This document shows, in pieces, positions 1 through 7,617 of a stretch of 64,000 bases of DNA (position 1 is the stretch's first letter; each line of letters starts with the position of its first letter). A model generated the notes under the pieces. It was not told where the DNA came from. It made no database searches and saw only the letters and a list, made by a program, of their open reading frames with translations. Both the position numbers and the translations under genes were made by a program. This DNA is from Acetanaerobacterium elongatum (GTDB lineage Bacteria > Bacillota > Clostridia > Oscillospirales > Ruminococcaceae): NCBI RefSeq assembly GCF_900103835.1, contig NZ_FNID01000007.1, positions 1 through 64,000 on the forward strand. Reading direction: 5' to 3'.

Positions 1-229
1 GCATGCGACCTATCAGGTCGAGCTCTTCTTTGGTATGCTGATTTGGATGACTGTGTGGCCTTCGTGATTGGCAGCCTAGAGATTCTACCGTTCCATCATA
101 TCGCTTTTTCCAAAAATAGATATACGATCGGCTTTTGTTATATTTCCGGCTGGCTCGGCTCACGCCATATTTCTCCACATACTTCATTAGGGATTGTCTG
201 TACTTCATGTCTTGTGTTATGCTGTTCAT
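1..229 (-). CDS. Partial transposase, N-terminal part (DDE/integrase type)
   Basis: This frame is open from an ATG at 229 to the left edge, giving 76 codons of an incomplete gene. The protein opens MNSITQDMKYRQSLMKYV, continues through a helix-turn-helix-like stretch (GVSRASRKYNKSRSYIYFWK) and then RYDGTVESL and RRPHSHPNQHTKEEL, a layout I recognise from clostridial IS3/IS481-like transposases carrying an rve catalytic core. The catalytic domain would lie outside the window. An AGGAG sequence sits about 12 bases before the ATG. The IS end must fall between the ATG and the thiT promoter at 372, but I could not define its terminal inverted repeat. Whether the copy is intact cannot be judged here. 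Confidence 0.7.
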   Translation of the reverse strand, partial: MNSITQDMKYRQSLMKYVEKYGVSRASRKYNKSRSYIYFWKKRYDGTVESLGCQSRRPHSHPNQHTKEELDLIGRM

Positions 230-371
230 GAGAGATGAGGTCTCCTTTCGGCTTGTTAGGTGTGGTAACTCAACAATAACCGATTTCTCCTCATCTTTCA
301 TCTTTTTTTATCTACTGTCCAATATGTATTGTAGTCCTACAAGGAAATAATGAAAAGAACGCAACAGACAA

Positions 372-400
372 TTGACAAGAAGCTTTTTTGCGGTTATACT
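372..400 (+). promoter_or_regulatory. Sigma-A promoter of thiT
   Basis: TTGACA (372-377) and TATACT (395-400) are separated by exactly 17 bases. Transcription would begin near 407, just before the TPP aptamer. This is a near-consensus housekeeping promoter. Confidence 0.85.
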
Positions 401-414
401 TAACCTGACAATTA

Positions 415-505
415 AACAGGGGTGCTGAACATTCGGCTGAGATAAAACCACATAAGGTTTTGAACCCTTTAACCTGATCCGGATAATGCCGGCGTAGGAA
501 GAATA
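415..505 (+). promoter_or_regulatory. TPP (THI-element) riboswitch
   Basis: The leader contains the THI-box signatures in order: GGGGTGC at 419-425, GGCTGAGA, ACCCTTTAACCTGATC, GGATAATGCCGGCGTAGGAA. These are the conserved pyrimidine- and pyrophosphate-sensing elements of the thiamine pyrophosphate aptamer. It sits between a strong promoter and thiT, so TPP binding is expected to shut down thiamine uptake. The hairpin at 526-553 is the likely expression platform. Confidence 0.95.
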
Positions 506-525
506 AAGTTATTTATGATTCACTC

Positions 526-553
526 GTCATGCTTTACCGGCATGGCGTTTTTT
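526..553 (+). terminator. Riboswitch-controlled intrinsic terminator
   Basis: GTCATGC (526-532) pairs with GCATGGC (540-546) around a 7-base loop, followed by a run of six T. It lies between the TPP aptamer and thiT, as expected for transcriptional control by the riboswitch. Confidence 0.8.
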
Positions 554-645
554 ATTGCCTTGTAAGTTTGAGGTGGATGCCATGTCGTACTTTCCGGGAA
601 TATGCTCAGTAATTGTCGCATATATTACTTGGGAGGAATTTAATC

Positions 646-1275
646 ATGGAAAAAAACAAAACAAGGCTTCTGGCCGAAAGCGGGCTGATGATAGCCCTAG
701 CTGCAATTCTTTCACTCATAAAGTTTATCCCTATGCCCTATGGTGGCTCTGTTACGCTGTGCAGTATGCTGCCCATCATGCTGATCAGCTATAGGAATGG
801 CATAAAATGGGGGTTGTTTACCGGTTTTGCCTATGGTATTGTACAGCTTATTCTGGATATCCCCTCCGGTATCTTTAAGGGTGTTACACTGGGTTCGGTT
901 GTCGGGGTTATCCTTTTTGACTATCTGATTGCCTTTACCTGTCTCGGCCTTGCCGGATTGTTCAGAAAGGCTGTCAAAAACCCTAGCCTGGCAATTTTAT
1001 GCGGCGTAATAGTTTCCGGCTTGCTGCGTTATCTTTCACATGCTATTTCCGGCTTTATCTTTTACTCGTCTTACGCAGAATGGTTCTTCAGCCAGGAAGG
1101 TTTTACGCTTGGCCAGAATATTCTGAACAAATACAGCGGAACCACACTGTCAATTATCTATACCCTTTTCTACAACGGCACCTTTATGATACCTGAAATC
1201 ATCATCACCGCTGTGGTTGCGGTACTTGTTGGGGGGATATTTACCCTTACTGCAAAGAAAGCAGCTGCTAAATAA
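646..1275 (+). CDS. thiT: Energy-coupled thiamine transporter ThiT
   Basis: A 209-residue membrane protein, the usual ThiT length, with about six hydrophobic segments. It is the thiamine-binding S component of an ECF transporter; the shared EcfA/EcfA'/EcfT module is not in this window. Helix 1 (LMIALAAILSLI) carries the small-residue face used to contact EcfT, and the PMPYGGSVTLCSMLPIML segment is typical of ThiT. I chose the ATG at 646 because GGGAGGA lies six to ten bases upstream; an in-frame TTG at 613 lacks such a site. The TPP riboswitch directly upstream supports thiamine as substrate. The gene is monocistronic and ends before a large hairpin. Confidence 0.93.
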   Translation: MEKNKTRLLAESGLMIALAAILSLIKFIPMPYGGSVTLCSMLPIMLISYRNGIKWGLFTGFAYGIVQLILDIPSGIFKGVTLGSVVGVILFDYLIAFTCLGLAGLFRKAVKNPSLAILCGVIVSGLLRYLSHAISGFIFYSSYAEWFFSQEGFTLGQNILNKYSGTTLSIIYTLFYNGTFMIPEIIITAVVAVLVGGIFTLTAKKAAAK

Positions 1276-1291
1276 CTCTTTTCACCGAAAT

Positions 1292-1437
1292 AAAGAACGG
1301 TACAAAGTGTTTATACTCATCTCGATTATAAAACCTCTAAAAAATCTTCGCCAAAAGCTTTGATTTATAGCTTCTGGCGAAGATTTATTAGTAAGGTTTT
1401 AATGAGAGACTAGTGTTACTTTATACCGTTCTTTTTT
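1292..1437. terminator. Long bidirectional hairpin between convergent genes
   Basis: AAAGAACGGTA (1292-1302) pairs with TACCGTTCTTT (1424-1434), enclosing the palindromic repeat at 1311-1418. A T-run follows on the plus strand and overlaps the last codons of the minus-strand thioesterase gene. It probably ends transcription of thiT and perhaps of the opposing operon. Confidence 0.6.
1311..1418 (+). repeat. Palindromic intergenic repeat, family 1, copy 1
   Basis: Left arm contains CTCGATTATAAAACCTCTAA followed by AAAATC; right arm contains GATTTATTAGTAAGGTTTTA and ends with GAGACTAGTGTTA. The same two arm sequences recur at 27878-28001, 31189-31285 and, inverted, at 44817-44921. Only the loop differs strongly between copies. 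The element has no coding capacity and looks like a MITE or REP-type repeat. Confidence 0.75.
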
Positions 1438-1834
1438 ATGCTCTTTCTGGCAGTTTGCTTTGGGCTTTCTGTTCAAATTTGTCTTTATTCAGGTACACTC
1501 TTGAATGAGTACCTTCACCGATCTTTTCTTTTTCATCAAATGCACTTACCCTAAAATCAATCCGTCTGCCCTCAACCGCAATAATCTCGGCTTCAGCATA
1601 TACCTTCATGCCAAGCGGCGTAGCCGCCGTATGGCTTACGCTAACAGCCGATCCCACGCTGATAATTCCGGGTTCTAAAAACTGCTGCAGGCAGGCGCTA
1701 GCGGTGCTTTCAATCAACGCAATCATCATTGGGGTTGCAAAGACAGACACATCTCCGCTTTTAACGTTTTTAGCAAGCATCTCTTCTGTTACAATCCATT
1801 CTTGCTTATACCTTGTTCCGATTATGATTTCCAC
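1436..1834 (-). CDS. FlK-type acyl-CoA thioesterase (hotdog fold)
   Basis: A 132-residue single hotdog-domain protein of the fluoroacetyl-CoA thioesterase-like family. Thr34, Glu42 and His68 match the spacing of the FlK catalytic residues Thr42, Glu50 and His76 with a constant offset of eight, so the active site seems intact. It should hydrolyse an acyl-CoA in the cytoplasm; the substrate is not evident from sequence. The GTG start at 1834 has AGAGG six bases upstream. It is the last gene of a minus-strand run starting with a symporter and including two phenylacetate-CoA ligases and iorAB, so an arylacetyl-CoA is the most reasonable substrate guess. Confidence 0.82.
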   Translation of the reverse strand: MEIIIGTRYKQEWIVTEEMLAKNVKSGDVSVFATPMMIALIESTASACLQQFLEPGIISVGSAVSVSHTAATPLGMKVYAEAEIIAVEGRRIDFRVSAFDEKEKIGEGTHSRVYLNKDKFEQKAQSKLPERA

Positions 1835-1864
1835 GCTTAACCTCTCATCGTATCAGTGATTTGT

Positions 1865-2296
1865 TTAGAGCGAATAGATATCAGTGCACTCCAACAACTC
1901 CACGCCGTTTTGCTTAAACATCTCCACAGCCTTCTCATTGTCTTCCAGACGCAGGATAACATATGCCTTTTCTCCTTTGCGGCTCACAAAGGCATACATA
2001 TATTCTACCCCGATATTGGCGTTGTATAAAAGGTTGAGTGCCTTGGCCAGCCCGCCCGGCTTATCATCTATACCGATGGCGATAACCTGGGTGAGCGAAA
2101 CCGCGAAGCCTGCCTCCTTGAGGGACTTTTCTGCTTGGTCGGGGTTATTGACAATCAGCCGCAGAATCCCAAAATCGGTAGTATCGGCAATAGAAAGCGC
2201 GCGGATATCAATCTTGTGTTGCTCCAGAATTGTAGAAATCTCTGAAAGTCTGCCAGGCTTATTCTCAACAAAAACGGACAGCTGCTTAATAAACAT
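1865..2296 (-). CDS. Tandem ACT-domain protein
   Basis: A 143-residue protein made of two ACT domains: residues about 1-70 (MFIKQLSVFVENKPGRLSEI) and 71-143 (VIAIGIDDKPGGLAKAL). ACT domains bind amino acids and control metabolic enzymes allosterically. Stand-alone double-ACT proteins of this kind commonly sit beside phenylacetate-CoA ligase and ior genes in Firmicutes. The ATG at 2296 is preceded by GGAGGG at six bases; the longer reading frame back into the ligase gene has no such site. It probably senses an aromatic amino acid or its oxoacid and tunes a neighbouring enzyme; that role is inferred from position only. Confidence 0.82.
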   Translation of the reverse strand: MFIKQLSVFVENKPGRLSEISTILEQHKIDIRALSIADTTDFGILRLIVNNPDQAEKSLKEAGFAVSLTQVIAIGIDDKPGGLAKALNLLYNANIGVEYMYAFVSRKGEKAYVILRLEDNEKAVEMFKQNGVELLECTDIYSL

Positions 2297-2369
2297 TCGT
2301 ATCCCTCCGTCGTGTAGTTTTATCCATAAGATTATTATACCATATCCTTCTTCTGTATGCGAGTGAAGG

Positions 2370-3677
2370 TTAAATCTTGCGCTTATCAATAACACGCTTG
2401 GCCTTTCCTTCGGAACGCTGGATAGATTTCGGCTCAACCAGCCGCACCTTTGCTGCAATACCAAGGGTGGATTCCACAGCGGCGCGGATTCTGCGCTCCT
2501 GTTCCTCAATGTGCCTTACAGCGTCGGAGAACATCGATTCAGACATCTCCACCTGAATCTCAAGCGTGTCGAGATTGTCTACTCTATCTACAATCAGCAT
2601 GTAGTGCGGCGCGGTTTGGCCAAGTGAAAGCAGTACGCTTTCAACCTGTGAAGGAAATACATTTACACCTCGGATAATCAGCATATCATCGGTTCTGCCA
2701 CAGGGCTTGGTCATCTTAATGAAGGTGCGCCCGCAGGAGCATTTCTCACGTGTAAGGGTCGCAATATCTCTGGTACGGTAACGAATGAGCGGAAGCGCTT
2801 CTTTTGTAATTGCGGTAAATACAAGCTCGCCCTGCTCGCCTTCTGGCAGCTGCTTACCCGTTTCAGGGTCTATAATCTCAGCGATGAAATGATCCTCGTT
2901 GATATGCATGCCGGTTTGCTCGCTGCATTCAAACGAAACGCCAGGCCCCATAACCTCCGAAAGACCATAGATATCATAGGCCTTGATGCCCAGCAAGTTT
3001 TCAATCTCTTTGCGCATCTGCTCTGTCCACGGCTCGGCACCAAAGATCCCGGCCTTGAGCTTGAGCTGAGATTTATCTACACCCATCTCTTTAAGCGTCT
3101 CACCCAGATAAAGCGCGTAAGACGGCGTACTGCAGAGGATGGTAGAGCCGTAATCAAGCATGATTTGAATCTGACGCTGGGTGTTGCCCGTTGAAACCGG
3201 GATAACCGACGCCTTCATGGCCTCCGCACCGTAATGCATTCCCAGTCCACCAGTAAACAAACCGTAACCGTAGGCGATATGTACGAAATCCTTTGCATTA
3301 CCACCCGCTGCTACCAGCGCACGGGCAATAATCTCTTTCCATACATCCACATCATTCTGGGTATACCCTACCACCGTCTGTTTACCGGTGGTGCCGGAGG
3401 AAGCATGGATTCTTACAATCTCATCCATCGGTACCGCAAACATCCCAAAGGGGTAATTATCCCTTAAATCCTGCTTTACCGTAAACGGCAGCTTGGAAAG
3501 GTCATCAACCGAACGGATATCATCAGGGGTAACGCCCATCTCATCCATACGGTTTCTGAAGTAGGCCACGTTCGCGTATACCTTGCGTACGGTTTGAGAG
3601 AGACGCAAAGACTGCAGACTCTTTATTTCGTGAACAGGCGCGGTTTCTATATTCGGGGTCCAGTAATTCTGCTGCAT
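2370..3677 (-). CDS. paaK: Phenylacetate-CoA ligase family protein (first copy)
   Basis: A 435-residue AMP-forming ligase of the PaaK family, activating an aryl acid such as phenylacetate to its CoA thioester through an adenylate. The phosphate-binding loop HASSGTTGK, the [12 protein letters not shown] segment, the YRTRD adenylate-binding motif and a C-terminal hinge with [18 protein letters not shown] are all present. I chose the ATG at 3677 because family members begin xxQxYWxPxIET; an in-frame TTG at 3716 just after the iorB stop is the alternative. It follows iorB closely and is about half identical by eye to the ligase at 6189-7508. The two may differ in side-chain preference. Confidence 0.88.
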   Translation of the reverse strand: MQQNYWTPNIETAPVHEIKSLQSLRLSQTVRKVYANVAYFRNRMDEMGVTPDDIRSVDDLSKLPFTVKQDLRDNYPFGMFAVPMDEIVRIHASSGTTGKQTVVGYTQNDVDVWKEIIARALVAAGGNAKDFVHIAYGYGLFTGGLGMHYGAEAMKASVIPVSTGNTQRQIQIMLDYGSTILCSTPSYALYLGETLKEMGVDKSQLKLKAGIFGAEPWTEQMRKEIENLLGIKAYDIYGLSEVMGPGVSFECSEQTGMHINEDHFIAEIIDPETGKQLPEGEQGELVFTAITKEALPLIRYRTRDIATLTREKCSCGRTFIKMTKPCGRTDDMLIIRGVNVFPSQVESVLLSLGQTAPHYMLIVDRVDNLDTLEIQVEMSESMFSDAVRHIEEQERRIRAAVESTLGIAAKVRLVEPKSIQRSEGKAKRVIDKRKI

Positions 3678-3718
3678 GTTTATAGACCATCCTTTCTTGT
3701 AAGCAGTATCCGCCAAAC

Positions 3719-4309
3719 TTATAGGGAGGAGTTCGCTCCGATATTGAATGCCTTTTGGTTAAACTCTAAAAACTTTGCGGGAACGCATTCGATAATGGCC
3801 TTAGACCATATCTCACTCTTAAAATGCAGGAATTTTGAGAGAACGCCCATCAGAACAACATTTACCGCTTTTGCGTTTCCCGCCTGCTTAGCAAGTGATA
3901 ATGCGTCGATCTGCACCAGATTTATGTCCATAGCTTTAATCTTACCGGCTATATCCTCGGGGTAAGCTGCTGCTCCGGTAATCACCGGCATCGGGTCGAT
4001 ATGCTGACTGCTGGTGATAATAGTGCCGCCCTTTTTTAAAAACGGGATATAACGGGCAGCCTCCAGCAGCTCAAAGGCGATGATATAATCAGCCTCGCCG
4101 GGGTCTATGGTCGGGGAATAAACCTTACTGCCGTATTTTACATAGGTAACAACGGAACCGCCGCGCTGCGACATGCCGTGTACCTCTGAAACCTTGGCAT
4201 CATAACCTTCACTTACCAATACATGCCCAAGCAGCTTACTGGCAAGCAGCGAACCCTGCCCACCGACGCCTACAATCATAATACTTTTCACATCATTGTT
4301 AAAGCTCAT
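3719..4309 (-). CDS. iorB: Indolepyruvate ferredoxin oxidoreductase, beta subunit
   Basis: A 196-residue protein with [21 protein letters not shown] near the N terminus and [19 protein letters not shown] around residues 40-60, the signatures of the gamma-type domain of 2-oxoacid:ferredoxin oxidoreductases. With IorA it converts arylpyruvates and CoA to arylacetyl-CoA, CO2 and reduced ferredoxin, or runs in reverse as a reductive carboxylase. The ATG at 4309 overlaps the iorA stop as ATGA, showing translational coupling. The longer upstream frame lies wholly within iorA and is rejected. Confidence 0.92.
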   Translation of the reverse strand: MSFNNDVKSIMIVGVGGQGSLLASKLLGHVLVSEGYDAKVSEVHGMSQRGGSVVTYVKYGSKVYSPTIDPGEADYIIAFELLEAARYIPFLKKGGTIITSSQHIDPMPVITGAAAYPEDIAGKIKAMDINLVQIDALSLAKQAGNAKAVNVVLMGVLSKFLHFKSEIWSKAIIECVPAKFLEFNQKAFNIGANSSL

Positions 4310-6051
4310 GCCTGCTCCTCCTTCTCTGAGCCGATAGCGCCAAATGCACATAAGCCGGCACATAGGCCGCAGCCCACACAAAGGGTTGTATCAATGCTTG
4401 CTTTGCCATCCTGCATACGGATGGATGGGCAGCCGATCTTAAAACAGGCACGGCAGGCGCGGCACTTTTCACGGTTAATCGCAAGAGGTTTGTCGTGCTT
4501 AACATTCTTGAGCAGCGCACAAGGGCGGCGTGCGATGATAACAGAAGGCTCCTCTACGGCTAATTCCTCTTTAATAATAGCAAGGGTGTTCTTTACATCA
4601 TTGGGGTCGGTAATCCGAACTCTTGAAATACCTACGGCCTCACACAGCTTTTCGATGCTGATCCTGGCAGTAGGGTCACCCTTAATAGTAAAACCGGTGG
4701 TAGGATTCTGCTGGTGCCCCGTCATTCCGGTAATTGAGTTATCAAGAATAAGTATAGTTGATACACCTTGGTTGTATGCGATATCTATAAGGCCGGTGAC
4801 GCCGGAGTGCATAAAAGTGGAATCACCGATAACCGCAACGCTGTTTCTAGCCGACTGTTCCCCGCGCGCCTTATTAAAACCGTGCAGGCCGGAGATGGAG
4901 GCGCCCATGCAGATGGTGGTATCCATGGCCGCAAGGGGCGGAGCTGCCCCAAGGGTATAGCAGCCAATATCGCCGAATACCGTTACACCTAATCGGTTCA
5001 ACGCATAAAACAGCCCTCTGTGCGGGCAGCCCGGGCACATCACCGGCGGACGCATGGGTACAGCCTCCCCGAAGCTTTGTATGCTTGTTTTTTCTCCCAG
5101 CATCTTCTCGCGAATAAGGCTTTGAGAATACTCTCCGATGTAAGTAAACAGTTCCTTTCCAATAACCTCAAGGCCAAGCTTCCGGCAGTGGGTTTCGATG
5201 ACATCATCCAGCTCTTCAATGATGTAAAGCGTATCAACCTTACATGCAAATTCTTTAATCAATTTCACCGGCAACGGGTGTATCATACCCAGCTTTAGGT
5301 AGCTTGCGCTGTCGCCAAGCGCCTCTTTTGCGTATTGATATGCAATGCCTGCAGTGATTACGCCTACCTTTAAGCTGTTATATTCTACGGTATTAATATC
5401 AGCGGTTTCAGCGTATTCAATCAGCTTCTTGGTACGCTCTTCCACCACCACATGCTTTGGTTTTGCGTAGGCCGGCATCATTACATACTTTGTGGGGTCC
5501 TTTTTATACTCTTTTAGATCCAGCTCCTGCCTATCCTCAGTTTCAATTATGCTTTGAGAGTGCGATACTCGGGTGCTCAGGCGTAGTAATACAGGGGTAT
5601 CAAACTGCTCTGACAATTCATAGGCAAGTTTGGTGTATCTTTTGCATTCCTCTGAATCAGCCGGTTCCAGCATCGGTACCTTGGCAGACTTTGCATAATG
5701 GCGGGAATCCTGTTCATTCTGTGATGAGTGCATCCCGGGATCGTCGGCCACAGCGATCACCAGGCCTGCATTTACGCCGGTATAGGATGCGGTAAACAAC
5801 GGGTCGGCCGCCACATTCATACCCACATGCTTCATGGCACAGAACGCACGTGCCCCGCCGATAGAAGCCCCCAAAGCCACCTCGCAGGCTACCTTCTCAT
5901 TAGGAGCCCACTCGCAATAGATTTCTTCATACTTGCAGGCATATTCGGTAATCTCGGTGCTTGGTGTTCCCGGATAGCTTGAAACAACCCGAACACCCGT
6001 TTCGTATAAACCACGCGCAACCGCCTCGTTGCCCAGCATTAGACCTTTCAC
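4306..6051 (-). CDS. iorA: Indolepyruvate ferredoxin oxidoreductase, alpha subunit
   Basis: A 581-residue catalytic subunit. The N-terminal pyrimidine-binding domain has the SSYPGTPSTEI motif; the TPP-binding domain spans roughly residues 340-500 with GDIGCYTLG and GDSTFMHSGVTGL then DNSITGMTGHQ. The C terminus carries two ferredoxin-like clusters, CRACRACFKIGC and CVGCGLCAGLC. It uses TPP to form or break the bond between an aryl 2-oxoacid and CO2, with electrons passing to ferredoxin. The start is a GTG at 6051 with GGAAAG eight bases upstream. It lies in an operon between two phenylacetate-CoA ligase genes, consistent with aromatic rather than branched-chain substrates. Confidence 0.94.
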   Translation of the reverse strand: MKGLMLGNEAVARGLYETGVRVVSSYPGTPSTEITEYACKYEEIYCEWAPNEKVACEVALGASIGGARAFCAMKHVGMNVAADPLFTASYTGVNAGLVIAVADDPGMHSSQNEQDSRHYAKSAKVPMLEPADSEECKRYTKLAYELSEQFDTPVLLRLSTRVSHSQSIIETEDRQELDLKEYKKDPTKYVMMPAYAKPKHVVVEERTKKLIEYAETADINTVEYNSLKVGVITAGIAYQYAKEALGDSASYLKLGMIHPLPVKLIKEFACKVDTLYIIEELDDVIETHCRKLGLEVIGKELFTYIGEYSQSLIREKMLGEKTSIQSFGEAVPMRPPVMCPGCPHRGLFYALNRLGVTVFGDIGCYTLGAAPPLAAMDTTICMGASISGLHGFNKARGEQSARNSVAVIGDSTFMHSGVTGLIDIAYNQGVSTILILDNSITGMTGHQQNPTTGFTIKGDPTARISIEKLCEAVGISRVRITDPNDVKNTLAIIKEELAVEEPSVIIARRPCALLKNVKHDKPLAINREKCRACRACFKIGCPSIRMQDGKASIDTTLCVGCGLCAGLCAFGAIGSEKEEQA

Positions 6052-6087
6052 TACTATAATCTTTCCTTTCTTGTAGAAGCCGGGGAG

Positions 6088-6202
6088 TTGTGCGGTTTCG
6101 GCGTTGCCGAAATTCTCGGTAAACCAAAATTCAGTTTACCGAATTTTGGTTTGGACCAGAAAAGCACAAAACCCTGAGTTTGAAAGATCTATCTTTCAAA
6201 CT
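6088..6202 (-). repeat. Palindromic repeat, family 2, copy A
   Basis: Reading the minus strand, a hairpin with 12-base perfect arms AGTTTGAAAGAT and ATCTTTCAAACT (6177-6202) is followed by TTTGTGCTTTTC and later GCCGAAACCGCACAA, whose TTGTGC and GCACAA ends can pair. The same arrangement recurs at 58931-59014. This copy holds an additional hairpin (AAACCAAAATTC paired with GAATTTTGGTTT) of about 30 bases. The stop codon of the adjacent ligase gene lies inside the first hairpin. Confidence 0.75.
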
Positions 6203-7508
6203 TTTCCTCCTTGGTATTGCGTAAATCAAATACTCGTTTAGCCTTGCCCTGATACCGCTCCAGCGATTTAGGCTCGGCAAGTGTAACCTTTGCTTCGATA
6301 CCAAGTACCGTCTTTAACTTGGCACGGATAACACGCTGCAGCTTCTCAAGTTCAGAATATTTTTCAAGCAGGCTGGTATCTATCAGTTCAACCTTTACCT
6401 CAAGGGTATCCATGAACCCTTCACGGCGTACAATCAATTGATAGTGTGCGCCCACCTGCGGGCAGGAAACCAGTACGCTTTCAATCTGCGACGGGAATAC
6501 ATTCACACCGCGAATCTTCAGCATGTCGTCGGTTCGGCCCATAATCTTATCCATTCGCACATGGGTTCTGCCGCAGCGGCAAACCTCGTAGTTTAGTCTG
6601 GAAATATCCTTGGTACGGTAGCGCAGCACCGGGAAGCCCTCTTTTGTTATGGTGGTAATAATCAGTTCTCCCGCTTCCCCGGCGGCAAGGTTTTCTCCGG
6701 TTTTACTGTCGATAATCTCGGGGATAAAATGATCCTCTGCAATGTGCATACCATCGCGATACTCACATTCGCCCGAAACCCCCGGGCCCATCAGTTCGCT
6801 CATCCCATAGTTATCGGTAGCAAACAGCCCCCAAGCCTCTTCTATTTTATTACGCATCTCTAATGAGCAGCCCTCTGAGCCAAACAGACCCAGCCGAAGC
6901 TTAAAATCATCCCTTGTAAAGCCCATATCCTTGGAAACCTCTGCCATATATAATGCATAAGAGGGAGTAGAAACAAGAGCGGTTGCACCGAAGTCCTTCA
7001 TGAGCATAAGGTTCTTTTCGGTATTGCCACTGGAGGTAGGTACAACGGTCGCACCAAGGCGTTCAAGCCCGTAGTGCAGGCCAAGTGCACCGGTAAAAAG
7101 CCCGTAGCCAAAAGCTATATGTACCAAGTCGTCTTCCCGTGCCCCCGCGGCAACAACCAACCGGGCAACAAGGTCGCTCCAATTATTCAAATCGCTCTTG
7201 GTATAGCCAACCACCGTTGGCTTTCCCGTGGTTCCGGAGGAAGCATGAATGCGTACAATCTTGTTCATGGGAGCCGCAAACATGCCAAACGGGTAGGTAT
7301 CACGAATATCCTCTTTGGTTGTAAACGGTATGTATTTTAAGTCGCTTAGGCACTTAATCTTATCGGGTGAGACCTTTGCATCATCAAACTTTTTACGATA
7401 CATCGGCACCGTTTGATAACAGTGGCTCACAATCCATTTAAGCCGTTCAAGCTGTAGCTTTTCCAGCTCTTTGCGGTTCATGGTTTCAAGTTCCTTCTGC
7501 CAAAACAT
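6189..7508 (-). CDS. paaK: Phenylacetate-CoA ligase family protein (second copy)
   Basis: A 439-residue PaaK-type AMP-forming ligase with [30 protein letters not shown], the RYRTKDISRL motif and the [18 protein letters not shown] hinge. It would activate phenylacetate, indoleacetate or a similar acid, or run backward on arylacetyl-CoA. The ATG at 7508 has GGAGG eight to ten bases upstream; an upstream in-frame ATG at 7541 lacks one. The C terminus continues past the usual end (KAKRVFDLR) with an eight-residue tail ending KFER. The last of these codons and the stop lie in the palindromic repeat at 6088-6202, so a repeat insertion seems to have replaced the original stop. Confidence 0.88.
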   Translation of the reverse strand: MFWQKELETMNRKELEKLQLERLKWIVSHCYQTVPMYRKKFDDAKVSPDKIKCLSDLKYIPFTTKEDIRDTYPFGMFAAPMNKIVRIHASSGTTGKPTVVGYTKSDLNNWSDLVARLVVAAGAREDDLVHIAFGYGLFTGALGLHYGLERLGATVVPTSSGNTEKNLMLMKDFGATALVSTPSYALYMAEVSKDMGFTRDDFKLRLGLFGSEGCSLEMRNKIEEAWGLFATDNYGMSELMGPGVSGECEYRDGMHIAEDHFIPEIIDSKTGENLAAGEAGELIITTITKEGFPVLRYRTKDISRLNYEVCRCGRTHVRMDKIMGRTDDMLKIRGVNVFPSQIESVLVSCPQVGAHYQLIVRREGFMDTLEVKVELIDTSLLEKYSELEKLQRVIRAKLKTVLGIEAKVTLAEPKSLERYQGKAKRVFDLRNTKEEKFER

Positions 7509-7545
7509 GAGCAGAACCTCCAATTTTATATTTGTATTCAATAAC

Positions 7546-7592
7546 GCAGAATGCTAAACCATATGGCTGGCATACAGTTTAGCAATATCTGC
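7546..7592 (-). terminator. Hairpin between symporter and ligase genes
   Basis: GCAGA and TGCTAAAC on one side pair with GTTTAGCA and TCTGC on the other. No clear U-run follows in the minus direction, so it may be an mRNA processing or stability hairpin, or a weak terminator, rather than a full stop between the symporter and the ligase operon. Confidence 0.5.
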
Positions 7593-7617
7593 ACTATCAT
7601 TCCTATTAAGGGTTATA

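Noticed and set aside
4223-4960. 245-residue plus-strand frame opposite iorA/iorB
   Set aside because: Overlaps two confident genes, has no domain signature and reflects codon bias on the other strand.
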